DNA from: Mesorhizobium sp. 1M-11
GTDB taxonomy: Bacteria > Pseudomonadota > Alphaproteobacteria > Rhizobiales > Rhizobiaceae
Direction of reading: 5' to 3'
Length of the DNA: 64,000 nt
Assembly (NCBI RefSeq): GCF_001303895.1
Contig: NZ_LJSD01000009.1
Location: 1-64,000 of the forward strand
A model generated the notes under the pieces. It was not told the DNA's origin. It worked only from the letters and a program-made list of their open reading frames with translations, and did no database searches. The stretch's first letter is position 1, and each line of letters starts with the position of its first letter. Made by a program: the position numbers and the translations under genes. Shown here one piece after another: positions 10,318 to 19,187 of this stretch.

Positions 10318-11616
10318 ATGCCTGAAGCCTTGCGCACCGTCGGCAGCCACATCGCGCTGACCACCAACCTTCTCTGGCGCTTCGGTGCGCCTCTCAGCAC
10401 CATCTGGATGGGAAGCTACCTCCTCAACATCCTGCTGCTGCACGGTGCTGTCGAAGTCGGCCTCCATAGCCGGTTTGCGGGTCTGATCGCACTCGCGCCC
10501 ATCATCCTGCTGCAGCTCCTGGTCTTCGCCGCGATGTTCATCGTCCTGCGTGACGGACTGCCGCTGCTGCGAAGACGGCATCAGATTGCCGAGACGGAAA
10601 CCACCGAAGCTGAGGCCCGCGACGGCGGCTTCTTCGCCGGCGCCCTGCTCGCCGTCCTCATCCCGTTCTACGGCTATTATGCAGGCTGGGGTTTCCTGTC
10701 GAACACCTTGCGCGACTATTCGAAACTGTTCCTCGACACCCAGATGAGCCGGATCGATTTCCTGAAGCCGGACAGTTTCGGTCCCACCGCCTTGGAGGTG
10801 GAGAGTTCGTTGTGGATCGTCGTAGCGGTCGTCATCATATGGGGGCTGCGTCGGATCGCAAAGGAACTCCACAGGCGCACCGGCAACCGCCTGTGGCCGC
10901 TGTTCATCGTCGCCTGCGAAACGGCGTGGGCGCTGCTCGGCCTCTATCTGATCGCCGGCTGGCAGGATCAGTTCGTCAAATGGCTTGCGCACTGGCCATC
11001 GCCGCAGGAGCTTCTGCGATCGCTGGTCCCGGCGGCCCGCGCCGAGGTCGTCACGCCCGGAGCCCATCCGATGGACTGGCCCGCTGAATTCAAGCTCTCC
11101 GAGTGGCTGACATTGCTGTTCTGGTATTCGGCCTTGCCGCTGATCTGGTTCAACCTCGGCGCCATCATCTATGGCCATGATCTGAACATGATGACCAGCA
11201 CGACCGAACGCGTGACGAGCAGCGCGCTGAAACGCTGGACCAGCCTGCCGAAACCGGTCACCGATTTCATCGGCTATTTCTGGGGCGGAGCGGTCAAGAG
11301 GTGGCACGCGGTCGTCAACGGGGTGGTGCTGGCAGCCTCGGCCGGCGTCGCGCTCACCGTCTCCGTCATCGTGTTTTGGCGTCTCGTCGACTGGCTGGGA
11401 CGATGGGCCTGGATCGGGGCGTCCCAGCTCGTTGGTCCCCAGGACCAATGGGTCTGGCGTCTCGCCGAACGCCCTTTGAACATCCTCTTTGGCGTTCCCG
11501 GCCAACCACAGGACGGCCTCATTGTCGTGGTCGTGCAGTTCTGCGTCCTCGCGGCTGGCCTGGAACTTGCCGGCCGCGCCCAGAGGCAAGCCATCGCATC
11601 CGCGCCGCAGGGCTGA
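10318..11616 (+). CDS. Polytopic membrane protein of unknown function
   Basis: About 432 residues with roughly eight to ten hydrophobic segments, for example around APLSTIWMGSYLLNILLLHG, LIALAPIILLQLLVFAAMFI and FFAGALLAVLIPFYGYYAGW. No catalytic motif or named family was recognised. The ATG at 10318 starts just ahead of the first helix; an in-frame GTG at 10240 would add a non-conserved leader. It converges on three overlapping minus-strand genes for small anchored proteins, ending 9 bases from the nearest stop. That suggests one functional locus, but this is inference. Confidence 0.65.
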   Translation: MPEALRTVGSHIALTTNLLWRFGAPLSTIWMGSYLLNILLLHGAVEVGLHSRFAGLIALAPIILLQLLVFAAMFIVLRDGLPLLRRRHQIAETETTEAEARDGGFFAGALLAVLIPFYGYYAGWGFLSNTLRDYSKLFLDTQMSRIDFLKPDSFGPTALEVESSLWIVVAVVIIWGLRRIAKELHRRTGNRLWPLFIVACETAWALLGLYLIAGWQDQFVKWLAHWPSPQELLRSLVPAARAEVVTPGAHPMDWPAEFKLSEWLTLLFWYSALPLIWFNLGAIIYGHDLNMMTSTTERVTSSALKRWTSLPKPVTDFIGYFWGGAVKRWHAVVNGVVLAASAGVALTVSVIVFWRLVDWLGRWAWIGASQLVGPQDQWVWRLAERPLNILFGVPGQPQDGLIVVVVQFCVLAAGLELAGRAQRQAIASAPQG

Positions 11617-11624
11617 GCGGCGAC

Positions 11625-12173
11625 CTATTCGGATTTGAAGGTGCGAATGGTCGGCTTGAGTTTGAATGCGAGGGCAGACGGGCGTGTTCCGTAACCCGAG
11701 ACGTGCAAGGTCAGATTGTCGAGTGCCGCTGTCGGCAGGCGGTAGATCTGGTCAAACGTCACCGGCCCAGTGCCCGAGACAGCGCCCGGATTGCAATTGC
11801 CGTTGTCCTTTCCGTCCGATGCCAGGATCTTGACCGCGCCGCGTATCCGATAGTCGTATAGGGGCAGCCAGGTTTCTCCACCCGCTCCTTGCAGGCTGGC
11901 GCTGCAATCGATCCATGACTTCGCGGCTTCAGGCGAGCCCTGCAGATTGAAACGCACGAAAAGGAATGCGCGATCCGGCTTGGCGTCGACAACCGCGGCA
12001 CGCGCTTCCCGCACACCGACACGAATGCCCGCCAATTCTGCTTCGGCAGCCTGGGCTGCAACGACATCCCATTCCCGTTGATGGCCAAGATCCTTGAAAT
12101 CGGACCATGCGGTCACGCCAAGCGTAGTCGCCAATAAAACGAGCGTAGCCCCGAGCCAGATGACCCGTCTCAT
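11625..12173 (-). CDS. Membrane-anchored periplasmic protein of unknown function
   Basis: 182 residues. Residues 3-22 (RVIWLGATLVLLATTLGVTA) form one N-terminal hydrophobic segment, a signal anchor or uncleaved signal. The rest is soluble, probably beta-rich and exported, with cysteines in WIDCSASL and NGNCNPGA that could form a disulfide. No family recognised. Last of three genes with four-base overlaps, so one translationally coupled operon. Confidence 0.65.
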   Translation of the reverse strand: MRRVIWLGATLVLLATTLGVTAWSDFKDLGHQREWDVVAAQAAEAELAGIRVGVREARAAVVDAKPDRAFLFVRFNLQGSPEAAKSWIDCSASLQGAGGETWLPLYDYRIRGAVKILASDGKDNGNCNPGAVSGTGPVTFDQIYRLPTAALDNLTLHVSGYGTRPSALAFKLKPTIRTFKSE

Positions 12174-12718
12174 GGCTCGAGCCTCAGCGAGGCCTGCCTG
12201 CCCGGCAGCACTTTCGGCGCGGGAAGGTGCACAGCGCTGTCCATGAGCATGCTGCCGCGCGCCATCAGCACCAGCTGCCCTCCAGCGATCTCGTCGTCGG
12301 GCAGTTCGAACACGGCAAACGCTCGATCCTTCAGCCCCGGCTCGAACCGGGCCGATGACAGGCCGCGCGGGATGTTTTCGAGACGGGCGGATTGGGAATA
12401 CTGGCGGCCGGTTGCGCCGAGCCAGATCGCCTCGACCTCCTGCGACATTTCTCGCGCGGAAATCGCAAGCTCGGCGACCAGGAAAGTCGCGGACGTGTCG
12501 CGAACGACCTCCTTGCCGAACTGCGCGTAGGAAATAGTGCCGCTCGACCTCAAGCCAGTCAGTTCGGCGGTAAAGAGCCGCCCCTGCCCGACGTCGTTTT
12601 CACCGGCGTGAACGCTGAAGGGCTGGAGACTGCTGTCGTAGCCCGGCAGCGTATTCATCATCATGCCCAGGAATCCGCCGCCGAGCACGACGACCACGAG
12701 GTTGACGAGATGGTTCAT
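12170..12718 (-). CDS. Membrane-anchored periplasmic protein of unknown function
   Basis: 182 residues; one N-terminal hydrophobic segment (LVNLVVVVLGGGFLGMMMN) followed by a soluble exported domain without cysteines. Same size and plan as the next gene downstream, and its stop and start overlap both neighbours by four bases (ATGA). No family recognised; pairing with the polytopic protein at 10318 suggests accessory subunits of a membrane complex (inference). Confidence 0.63.
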   Translation of the reverse strand: MNHLVNLVVVVLGGGFLGMMMNTLPGYDSSLQPFSVHAGENDVGQGRLFTAELTGLRSSGTISYAQFGKEVVRDTSATFLVAELAISAREMSQEVEAIWLGATGRQYSQSARLENIPRGLSSARFEPGLKDRAFAVFELPDDEIAGGQLVLMARGSMLMDSAVHLPAPKVLPGRQASLRLEP

Positions 12719-13356
12719 GCCCCGCGCTCCGGTCGTGTGCTCAAGGTGCCGCTTGGACGGAACTGCAGCCAGCTCGCCTTCGCATAGAGATTGTCCTTGA
12801 GCTTGAATTGCTGCGTGCTGAATCCGATCGTGACATCCTGTTCAGTCCAGCCCTCCGGAATGTCCCAGACGATCGAGACGAGTTCGCGGATGCGCGGGTG
12901 AAGCTGCTTCAGCGGTTCCTTGTCGCGGATGAGATAGACCTGGGGCGCAGGGAAGGCCGCTCCGCCAGAGGAAAGAGTGGGCAACTTTTCCGGTGCTCCG
13001 AAAACCGCGACCTGGCTCGAACCGGTCACACTCTCGAGCTGCCCCGTGAGTACGAGCTTCCGCTGCGAGCCGGTCGCTGAGGGCGCGGCATTCTCGATGG
13101 TAAGCTTGTATGGGACAAGGATAGCCCGCCCGACATTGACGGGCTCGCCAAAGGCGATCTGCGGCGGAGCGTCCGGAACACGCGCGTCTTCCACCTTCAT
13201 CCACCAGGCGACGGCAATGGCGGCGAAAATGCCGAGCGCGGCGAGCAGACGGACCCAGATTTGACGGACTGTCGATCTCAGCGAATGTCGAACCATGAAC
13301 ATATAGAAGCGGATGCCTGGCGCTTCTTCAACCACTTTGACCGTGTCGCCACGCAT
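12715..13356 (-). CDS. Membrane-anchored periplasmic protein of unknown function
   Basis: 213 residues. After about 30 basic residues comes a single transmembrane helix (LLAALGIFAAIAVAWWMKV), then a soluble exported domain. First gene of the three-gene minus-strand unit. AAGG precedes the ATG at 13356; internal methionines at residues 19 and 21 are alternative starts. No family recognised. Shared plan with the two genes after it, short anchor plus a domain of about 150 residues, suggests they work together. Confidence 0.62.
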   Translation of the reverse strand: MRGDTVKVVEEAPGIRFYMFMVRHSLRSTVRQIWVRLLAALGIFAAIAVAWWMKVEDARVPDAPPQIAFGEPVNVGRAILVPYKLTIENAAPSATGSQRKLVLTGQLESVTGSSQVAVFGAPEKLPTLSSGGAAFPAPQVYLIRDKEPLKQLHPRIRELVSIVWDIPEGWTEQDVTIGFSTQQFKLKDNLYAKASWLQFRPSGTLSTRPERGA

Positions 13357-13462
13357 GGGCCGCCTTGAAGCCTCGCGCGTCGACGAGATGGCTCACACAG
13401 CCGAGGAGCCGTGTGCTGTCCATTCCCGAGATCCTCGGATCGACAGCCACCCACACCAAAAG

Positions 13463-13492
13463 TTGACATCAAGTCGATGTCATATACTAGAT
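13463..13492 (+). promoter_or_regulatory. Possible promoter and operator upstream of the cobalamin riboswitch
   Basis: TTGACA at 13463 looks like a -35 element and overlaps a perfect 6-bp inverted repeat (GACATC, 5-base gap, GATGTC, 13465-13481). TATACT at 13483 gives a spacer of only 14 bases, so the exact -10 is doubtful; the ATA-rich tract to 13494 offers alternatives. Confidence 0.35.
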
Positions 13493-13499
13493 ATCGACG

Positions 13500-13672
13500 T
13501 CGAGGTTCTCCCGAGTCGTTCGGTTCGGGAGCTAAGAGGGAAGCCGGTGCAAAGCCGGTGCTGCCCCCGCAACTGTAAGCAGTGAGCCCGCGTCGAAGAA
13601 TGCCACTGGTGCCGCAACGCACCGGGAAGGCCGACAAGGGCAATGACCTGCAAGCCAGGAGACCTGCCGCGA
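13500..13672 (+). ncRNA. Cobalamin (AdoCbl) riboswitch
   Basis: The region contains the conserved cobalamin riboswitch core: GCCGGTGCAAAGCCGGTGCT and GCCCCCGCAACTGTAAGC at 13543-13580, the CACTGG...CGGGAAGGC segment at 13604-13631, and a near-consensus B12 box AAGCCAGGAGACCTGCC at 13652-13668. Order and spacing match the class. GC-rich pairable sequence at 13688-13735 could form the expression platform before the ATG at 13793. It should lower expression of the downstream operon when adenosylcobalamin is abundant. Confidence 0.93.
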
Positions 13673-13792
13673 CAGACGAGAAACGACCCTCGGGCGGGGT
13701 GTCCCGGCGGTGCGCTTGGCTGGGCGTCGCTGCGTCCGAAATCGCCAATGCGTTCCCCCAAACTCCCCCGTCCACAACGCCACGGGGATGAC

Positions 13793-14086
13793 ATGGCCAC
13801 GACTGCACTCTCCACGAAGGGAGCTCCCAAAGTTCCACGCCTTGCCGAAAGCCACGACTCGCTACACGCCGCCTACAAGGCGATCCGACGCAACGGCTCG
13901 GCGACGCCATATATGCATTTCATTGCCAGCCGCCGCTGCGCGCAACTCGGTCTTCCGCCGGTGTTCGCGGAAACCGAAAACCCTTTCCCATGGATGTCGG
14001 AGGCGATGGGGCTGAAAAAGGAGAAGAACATCTTCGAGACACGCGTCATCGAATACCAGAACGGCGGAGCGCTGGCATGGGACTGA
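13793..14086 (+). CDS. 97-residue protein equivalent to the C-terminal tail of class Ia ribonucleotide reductase NrdB
   Basis: Residues from about 40 to 97 ([49 protein letters not shown] at the very end) match the last 60 residues of alphaproteobacterial NrdB, including the natural C-terminus that docks on NrdA. The ferritin-like body with the diiron and tyrosyl-radical site is absent. The N-terminal 40 residues ([20 protein letters not shown]...) are not recognisable as NrdB. GGGGATGAC before the ATG at 13793 supports translation. It is the first gene after a cobalamin riboswitch. It may be a decayed nrdB or a retained tail peptide able to compete for NrdA; the sequence does not decide. Confidence 0.7.
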   Translation: MATTALSTKGAPKVPRLAESHDSLHAAYKAIRRNGSATPYMHFIASRRCAQLGLPPVFAETENPFPWMSEAMGLKKEKNIFETRVIEYQNGGALAWD

Positions 14087-14319
14087 ACATGCAGGGAAGA
14101 TATGCCGGCGGGTTCGCTTCGCCGCAGCCGGAAGACGTGTTCCTGTCCTGGCTGCTGGCCCAACCCGGCGGCGCAGATCTCGCCGAGGCTGCGGAAATCG
14201 AGATCCGTAAACTGCAGCGATACCAGGGGAACCATCCCGGACCGCAAAAGCTTCTCGAACTGTTCGAAGGCTTGCGAGGGTCGGCCGCTCCGGGATCGAC
14301 GATCCCGCCTCCGCAATGA
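14077..14319 (+). CDS. Small hypothetical protein, 80 residues
   Basis: Begins 10 bases inside the preceding gene (ATGGGACTGAAC), indicating coupling. The middle looks helical ([44 protein letters not shown]); the tail is Pro-rich. No family recognised. The downstream coding frame overlaps its 3' end without its own good start, so the two could once have been one gene separated by a frameshift. Confidence 0.5.
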   Translation: MGLNMQGRYAGGFASPQPEDVFLSWLLAQPGGADLAEAAEIEIRKLQRYQGNHPGPQKLLELFEGLRGSAAPGSTIPPPQ

Positions 14320-14368
14320 GGCGCAAAGCATCCTCGGTATCGGTGCCGGCAATCCGGACTTCACGACG

Positions 14369-15082
14369 GTGCAGGCGATCGACGCCAAGGGCCATGTGAC
14401 CTTGTTCTTCATCCCCAACAAGGGGACGAAGAAGGATGAACTCGCCCGTGTTCGCGCGGAGATCATCGAGTGTTATGTGCGGGGCCGGCCGTTCCGCACT
14501 GCGCCGTTTCGAGAACCGGCTCGAAACGACGACACAGCGGCAGCCGGCCTTCGACTGGGTGGACTGTCCATCGAGGCAGTGGATGCTTCCGAAGCCGGCG
14601 CGTTCCTTGTGTGGAGTGATCGACCGCTTTACGAACCCGCACAGCGCATCCTGCGACAGCTCCGGTCGATGGGCGGCTTCGAACTCGACTATGAGGTGAT
14701 CTCCGGCAACAGCGACATCCAGGCCTTGACGACAGCGCACAAAGTCGCGCTCTGCAATATCGGCCGATCGATCCTGACGGCGACAGGACGCTGCATGACG
14801 GGAAGTTTTCCCAACAACGCCGACAGCATCGTGTTCATGCTGGATGCCGCCAACAGGTCGGATCGGCCCGACATGCACTGGACGCTCTATGCCGGCATGC
14901 CCGACGAATTGCTCGTCTCGGGCAAGTTGCGCGAAATCGTCGACGAACTCGAACGCGTTCGGGATGGGGCGCTACGGGGCAGAGGCTGGTTCATCGAGGG
15001 ATTGCTTCGGAAGAAAGGCGGCCCGATGGACAAGCCCCTGAGCAGGACAGGCGGGATGGCGAACGGGGATAGGACACTGTAA
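14369..15082 (+). CDS. Protein of unknown function, 5' end uncertain
   Basis: The frame is open from 14102, but its first part only mirrors the 80-residue gene in another frame. Protein-like sequence starts around [10 protein letters not shown] (about 14315) and runs through FFIPNKGTKKDELARVRAEI, FLVWSDRPLYEPAQRILRQL and MHWTLYAGMPDELLVSGKL. Candidate starts are GTG at 14369 or GTG at 14396 (with AAGGG before it); neither is strong. No catalytic motif or family recognised. It lies inside the riboswitch-led operon. Confidence 0.5.
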   Translation: MQAIDAKGHVTLFFIPNKGTKKDELARVRAEIIECYVRGRPFRTAPFREPARNDDTAAAGLRLGGLSIEAVDASEAGAFLVWSDRPLYEPAQRILRQLRSMGGFELDYEVISGNSDIQALTTAHKVALCNIGRSILTATGRCMTGSFPNNADSIVFMLDAANRSDRPDMHWTLYAGMPDELLVSGKLREIVDELERVRDGALRGRGWFIEGLLRKKGGPMDKPLSRTGGMANGDRTL

Positions 15083-15126
15083 GGGTCTATCGGCGACGAG
15101 CAGATTGCCTTCCGAGAGACAAGCCT

Positions 15127-15528
15127 ATGCTCCATCATGTCGAGATCTACGTCTCCAACCTCGATGTCTCGCGTGCCTTCTGGACCTCCCTTCTCGCGCA
15201 GGTCGGATATGAGGAAAGCGATCGCTGGAACGATGGCTTCACGCTCGCCTCAAAGCATGATGCCTATCTGACATTCGTGCAGGTCGCGGAAAGACACGCC
15301 CACCGGGCCTATCACCGCGGCGGGGTCGGCCTCAATCACCTGGCATTTCGCGTCGAGGACAGAGAGACCGTCGACAGGCTCAGGGACTTTTGCCGGGAGA
15401 ACAACGTTCCCTGCCTCTACGACGACCGATACCCGTTCGCCAATGGCGGCAGCGACTACTACGCGCTCTTCATCGAGGACCCGGATCGGATCAAGGTCGA
15501 GTTCGTCGCGGCTCCCAAAACGGATTAG
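15127..15528 (+). CDS. VOC superfamily (glyoxalase/bleomycin-resistance fold) protein
   Basis: 133 residues with the VOC repeat pattern: N-terminal MLHHVEIYVSNLDVSRAFWT with metal-ligand candidate H4, second half GLNHLAFRVEDRETVDRL with a histidine at the equivalent position, and C-terminal FIEDPDRIKVEFV with the acidic ligand. This suggests a metal-binding lyase, dioxygenase or resistance protein; the substrate is unknown. Last gene of the riboswitch-led run, 44 bases after the preceding stop. Confidence 0.85.
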   Translation: MLHHVEIYVSNLDVSRAFWTSLLAQVGYEESDRWNDGFTLASKHDAYLTFVQVAERHAHRAYHRGGVGLNHLAFRVEDRETVDRLRDFCRENNVPCLYDDRYPFANGGSDYYALFIEDPDRIKVEFVAAPKTD

Positions 15529-15579
15529 CGCACCGCGCCCCTTCCCATCTTTGCATGGTGGGTCAATCGCAGATTCTTA

Positions 15580-15636
15580 TTGCAAACAATTCTCATTTGC
15601 ATCAAAGGTCAAATTGCAAATGAGAATTGTTCGCAA
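15580..15636 (+). promoter_or_regulatory. Paired Mur-type operator boxes upstream of sitA
   Basis: Two 22-base elements, 15580-15601 and 15615-15636, are inverted copies of each other with one mismatch. Each contains the dyad TGCAAA...TTTGCA (second copy TTCGCA). This resembles the Mur-responsive sequences described before sitABCD in rhizobia. They end 12 bases before the sitA ATG, so bound Mur would block transcription or its start under manganese sufficiency. Confidence 0.8.
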
Positions 15637-15648
15637 CAAGGAGCCGTT

Positions 15649-16569
15649 ATGCCCGATAGGATGAGACGATCGATCCTGGCCGCAGCGATAGGATTAGCCA
15701 TCACGGCACTCTTCGCGGCCGGACCCACTTCCGCGCAGGAGAAATTCAAGGTCGTGACCACCTTCACGGTGATCGCCGACATGGCAAAGAATGTTGCGGG
15801 CGATGCCGCGATCGTGGAATCGATCACCAAGCCGGGCGCCGAGATCCACAATTATGCGCCCACTCCGGGCGACATCCAGCGCGCGCAAGGCGCGAAACTC
15901 ATCCTGTGGAACGGCCTCAATCTCGAACTGTGGTTCGAGAAGTTCTTCCAGAACCTGCACGACGTGCCGGGTGCTGTCGTTTCCGAAGGCGTCGAGCCGA
16001 TGGGCATCGCCGAAGGACCCTACACCGGCAAGCCCAATCCGCATGCCTGGATGTCGCCGAAAAACGCACTGATCTATGTCGACAATATCCGCGACGCCTT
16101 CATCAAATACGATCCGGCGAATGCCGACATCTACCGGGCGAACGCCGAAGCCTACAAACAGAAGATCGAGGCGACGATCGCGCCGATCCGGCAAAAGCTC
16201 GAGGAAATCCCGCAAGACAAGCGTTGGCTGGTGTCAAGCGAAGGCGCCTTCAGCTATCTGGCGCGCGATTTCGGCATGCAGGAACTCTATCTGTGGCCAA
16301 TCAATGCCGACCAGCAGGGCACGCCCCAGCAAGTCCGTAAGGTGATCGATGCCGTCAGGGCCAACGGCATCGTGGCGGTGTTCAGCGAAAGCACCGTTTC
16401 GGACAAGCCCGCGCGGCAGGTCGCCCGCGAGACGGGTGCCCATTACGGCGGCGTCCTCTATGTCGATTCACTGAGCGAGGCGGACGGTCCGGTGCCCACC
16501 TACATCGACCTGCTGCGCGTCACTTCCGATACGATACAGCAAGGTCTCGCCGAAGGCATCTCGCAATGA
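15649..16569 (+). CDS. sitA: Manganese/iron ABC transporter periplasmic binding protein SitA
   Basis: 306-residue cluster A-I metal-binding lipocalin-like solute protein. Signal peptide [20 protein letters not shown] with likely cleavage after TSA (before QEKF). Metal-site regions: H in [15 protein letters not shown] in [11 protein letters not shown], and acidic ligands in [20 protein letters not shown]. The ATG at 15649 follows AAGGAG at ideal spacing. It captures Mn2+ (possibly Fe2+) for the SitBCD importer; first gene of a tightly overlapping operon behind two Mur-type boxes. Confidence 0.93.
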   Translation: MPDRMRRSILAAAIGLAITALFAAGPTSAQEKFKVVTTFTVIADMAKNVAGDAAIVESITKPGAEIHNYAPTPGDIQRAQGAKLILWNGLNLELWFEKFFQNLHDVPGAVVSEGVEPMGIAEGPYTGKPNPHAWMSPKNALIYVDNIRDAFIKYDPANADIYRANAEAYKQKIEATIAPIRQKLEEIPQDKRWLVSSEGAFSYLARDFGMQELYLWPINADQQGTPQQVRKVIDAVRANGIVAVFSESTVSDKPARQVARETGAHYGGVLYVDSLSEADGPVPTYIDLLRVTSDTIQQGLAEGISQ

Positions 16570-17465
16570 CGGCTCCTTTCAAGAGCTTCGTCCCGGCGGC
16601 TTCCGAGACGGGCATCTCGGTCAAGGATGCGACCGTCACCTATCGCAACGGCCTCACCGCGATGCACGATGCCAGCTTCGAGATTCCGACGGGCACGATC
16701 ACGGCGCTGGTCGGCGTCAACGGCTCGGGCAAATCGACCCTGTTCAAGGCCATCATGGGCTTTGTGCATCTCGCCAAAGGCAGCATCCAGGTTCTGGGCA
16801 TGCCTGTCGCCGAGGCGCTGCGCAAGAATCTGGTCGCCTATGTGCCGCAGGCCGAAGAAGTCGACTGGAACTTTCCCGTGCTGGTCGAGGACGTCGTCAT
16901 GATGGGGCGCTACGGCCATATGAACCTGATGCGGATACCCAAGGCGGCCGACCGCGAGGCTGTTTCGGCTGCCCTTACCCGCGTCGGCATGACGGAGTAC
17001 CGAAAACGCCAGATCGGCGAACTGTCGGGCGGCCAGAAGAAGCGGGTGTTCCTGGCCCGCGCGCTGGCGCAGGACGGCCGCGTCATCCTGCTCGACGAGC
17101 CGTTCACCGGGGTGGACGTCAAGACCGAGGACGCCATCATCGAATTGTTGCGCGCGCTGCGCGACGAAGGCCGCGTCATGCTGGTGTCCACGCACAATCT
17201 CGGCAGCGTGCCGGAATTCTGCGACCGCACCGTGCTCTTGAAAAACACCGTGCTTGCTTCCGGTCCGACGGCGGAAACCTTCACCCAGGCCAATCTGGAA
17301 AAAGCCTTCGGCGGCGTGCTGCGCCATTTCGTGCTCGGCGGCGCGGGGCTGCATCAGGACGACGATCGCCGCCGCCTCGCCGTCATCACCGACGACGAGC
17401 GGCCACTGGTCTTCTACGGCGAAAGCGGATCGATGCAGCAGAAGCTCCGGGAGGACAAGGAATGA
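16566..17465 (+). CDS. sitB: Manganese/iron ABC transporter ATP-binding protein SitB
   Basis: 299-residue ABC ATPase. Walker [11 protein letters not shown]-loop in [14 protein letters not shown], signature LSGGQKKR, Walker [13 protein letters not shown] and switch histidine in LVSTHNLG are all present. It powers uptake through the two SitC/SitD membrane subunits. Four-base overlaps with sitA and sitC. Confidence 0.95.
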   Translation: MTAPFKSFVPAASETGISVKDATVTYRNGLTAMHDASFEIPTGTITALVGVNGSGKSTLFKAIMGFVHLAKGSIQVLGMPVAEALRKNLVAYVPQAEEVDWNFPVLVEDVVMMGRYGHMNLMRIPKAADREAVSAALTRVGMTEYRKRQIGELSGGQKKRVFLARALAQDGRVILLDEPFTGVDVKTEDAIIELLRALRDEGRVMLVSTHNLGSVPEFCDRTVLLKNTVLASGPTAETFTQANLEKAFGGVLRHFVLGGAGLHQDDDRRRLAVITDDERPLVFYGESGSMQQKLREDKE

Positions 17466-18322
17466 GCGGGCTGCTCCTGGAGCCCTTCGGCTATCAGTAC
17501 ATGCTGAACGCCATGTGGGTGTCGGCGCTGGTCGGCGGCGTGTGCGCCTTCCTGTCGTGCTATCTCATGCTGAAGGGCTGGTCGCTGATCGGCGACGCGC
17601 TTTCGCACTCGATCGTGCCGGGCGTTGCCGGCGCCTATATGCTGGGGCTTCCGTTCTCCATCGGCGCCTTCTTCTCCGGCGGCCTTGCCGCCGCCGCGAT
17701 GCTGTTCCTCAACCAGCGCACCAAGCTGAAGGAGGATGCCATCATCGGCCTGATCTTCTCCTCCTTCTTCGGCCTCGGCCTCTTCATGGTGTCGCTGTCG
17801 CCGACCTCCGTGAACATCCAGACCATCGTGCTCGGCAATATCCTTGCCATCACGCCCGAAGACACCCTGCAGCTCGCCATCATCGGCTTCGTCTCGCTCG
17901 CCATCCTGCTGCTGAAGTGGAAGGACCTGATGGTCGTCTTCTTCGACGAGAGCCATGCACGCTCGATCGGCCTCAATCCGGCGGCGCTCAAGATCATGTT
18001 CTTCACGCTGCTGTCGGCATCCACGGTCGCCGCGCTGCAGACCGTCGGCGCCTTCCTGGTGATCTGCATGGTGGTGACACCGGGCGCCACGGCCTATCTT
18101 TTGACCGACCGCTTCCCGCGCCTGCTTCTCATCGCTGTCGTCATCGGGGCGGCCACCAGCTTCGTCGGCGCCTATGCCAGCTACTTCCTCGACGGGGCCA
18201 CCGGCGGCATCATCGTGGTGCTGCAGACGCTGATCTTCCTTGTCGCATTCTTCTTCGCGCCCAAGCACGGCATGCTGGCCGCACGCCGCCGCGCCGCAAA
18301 AGCGCTGGAAAGGACAGCCTGA
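17462..18322 (+). CDS. sitC: Manganese/iron ABC transporter permease SitC
   Basis: 286-residue ABC-3 family membrane subunit with about eight helices. [18 protein letters not shown] is the characteristic segment of metal permeases, and [17 protein letters not shown] is the C-terminal family signature. Forms the channel with SitD. Overlaps sitB by four bases. Confidence 0.94.
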   Translation: MSGLLLEPFGYQYMLNAMWVSALVGGVCAFLSCYLMLKGWSLIGDALSHSIVPGVAGAYMLGLPFSIGAFFSGGLAAAAMLFLNQRTKLKEDAIIGLIFSSFFGLGLFMVSLSPTSVNIQTIVLGNILAITPEDTLQLAIIGFVSLAILLLKWKDLMVVFFDESHARSIGLNPAALKIMFFTLLSASTVAALQTVGAFLVICMVVTPGATAYLLTDRFPRLLLIAVVIGAATSFVGAYASYFLDGATGGIIVVLQTLIFLVAFFFAPKHGMLAARRRAAKALERTA

Positions 18323-18323
18323 T

Positions 18324-19166
18324 ATGTTCGATGCCTTGCTTGCGCCCTTCCAGTTCGACTTCATGATCAACGCGATGATAATCGCGGCGCTGATTGCGAT
18401 CCCGACCGCGCTGCTCTCCTGCTTCCTCGTGCTCAAGGGATGGTCGCTGATGGGCGACGCCATCAGCCACGCCGTCTTTCCCGGCGTGGTGTTCGCCTAC
18501 ATCGTCGGTCTGCCCTACGCGGTGGGCGCCTTCGCCGCCGGCATGATCTGCGCGCTCGCCACCGGCTTCCTCAAGGACAACAGCCGCATCAAGCAGGACA
18601 CGGTGATGGGCATCGTGTTTTCCGGCATGTTCGGGCTCGGCCTGGTGCTCTACGTCAAGATCCAGTCCGAGGTTCATCTCGACCATATCCTGTTCGGCGA
18701 CATATTGGGGATCGGCCTGCGCGATATCGCCGAAACGGCCGTGATCGCGGCGATCACGGCGGGCATCATCGCTTTCAAGTGGCGGGATTTCCTGCTGCAC
18801 GCGTTCGACCCGGCGCAAGCAAGGGCCGTCGGCTTGCGCGTCAACCTGCTGCATTACGGCCTGCTGTGCCTGATCTCGCTGACCATCGTCGGCGCGTTGA
18901 AGGCGGTCGGCATCATCCTTGCCATCGCCATGCTGATCGCACCCGGCGCCATCGCCTTCCTGCTGACGACGCGTTTCAGCGTCATGCTCTGGCTGTCGGT
19001 CGTGATCGCTGTCGGCGCGTCGCTGCTGGGTGTCTACCTGTCATTCTTCATCGACAGCGCACCGGCGCCGACCATCGTTCTGCTGCTGACCGTGCTCTTC
19101 ATTGCCGCCTTCCTCGTCACCACGTTGAAGGCGGCGCGAGCGGCAGCCAGCCATCCAGCCGGCTGA
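18324..19166 (+). CDS. sitD: Manganese/iron ABC transporter permease SitD
   Basis: 280-residue second ABC-3 permease, paralogous to SitC: GWSLMGDAISHAVFPGVV and IAPGAIAFLLTTRFSVML occupy the same places. The ATG at 18324 follows the sitC stop by one base; the longer frame from 18240 overlaps sitC and is rejected. Two different permeases plus one ATPase is the normal Sit composition. Confidence 0.94.
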   Translation: MFDALLAPFQFDFMINAMIIAALIAIPTALLSCFLVLKGWSLMGDAISHAVFPGVVFAYIVGLPYAVGAFAAGMICALATGFLKDNSRIKQDTVMGIVFSGMFGLGLVLYVKIQSEVHLDHILFGDILGIGLRDIAETAVIAAITAGIIAFKWRDFLLHAFDPAQARAVGLRVNLLHYGLLCLISLTIVGALKAVGIILAIAMLIAPGAIAFLLTTRFSVMLWLSVVIAVGASLLGVYLSFFIDSAPAPTIVLLLTVLFIAAFLVTTLKAARAAASHPAG

Positions 19167-19187
19167 AGGAGCCGCGACTGCGTCGGG

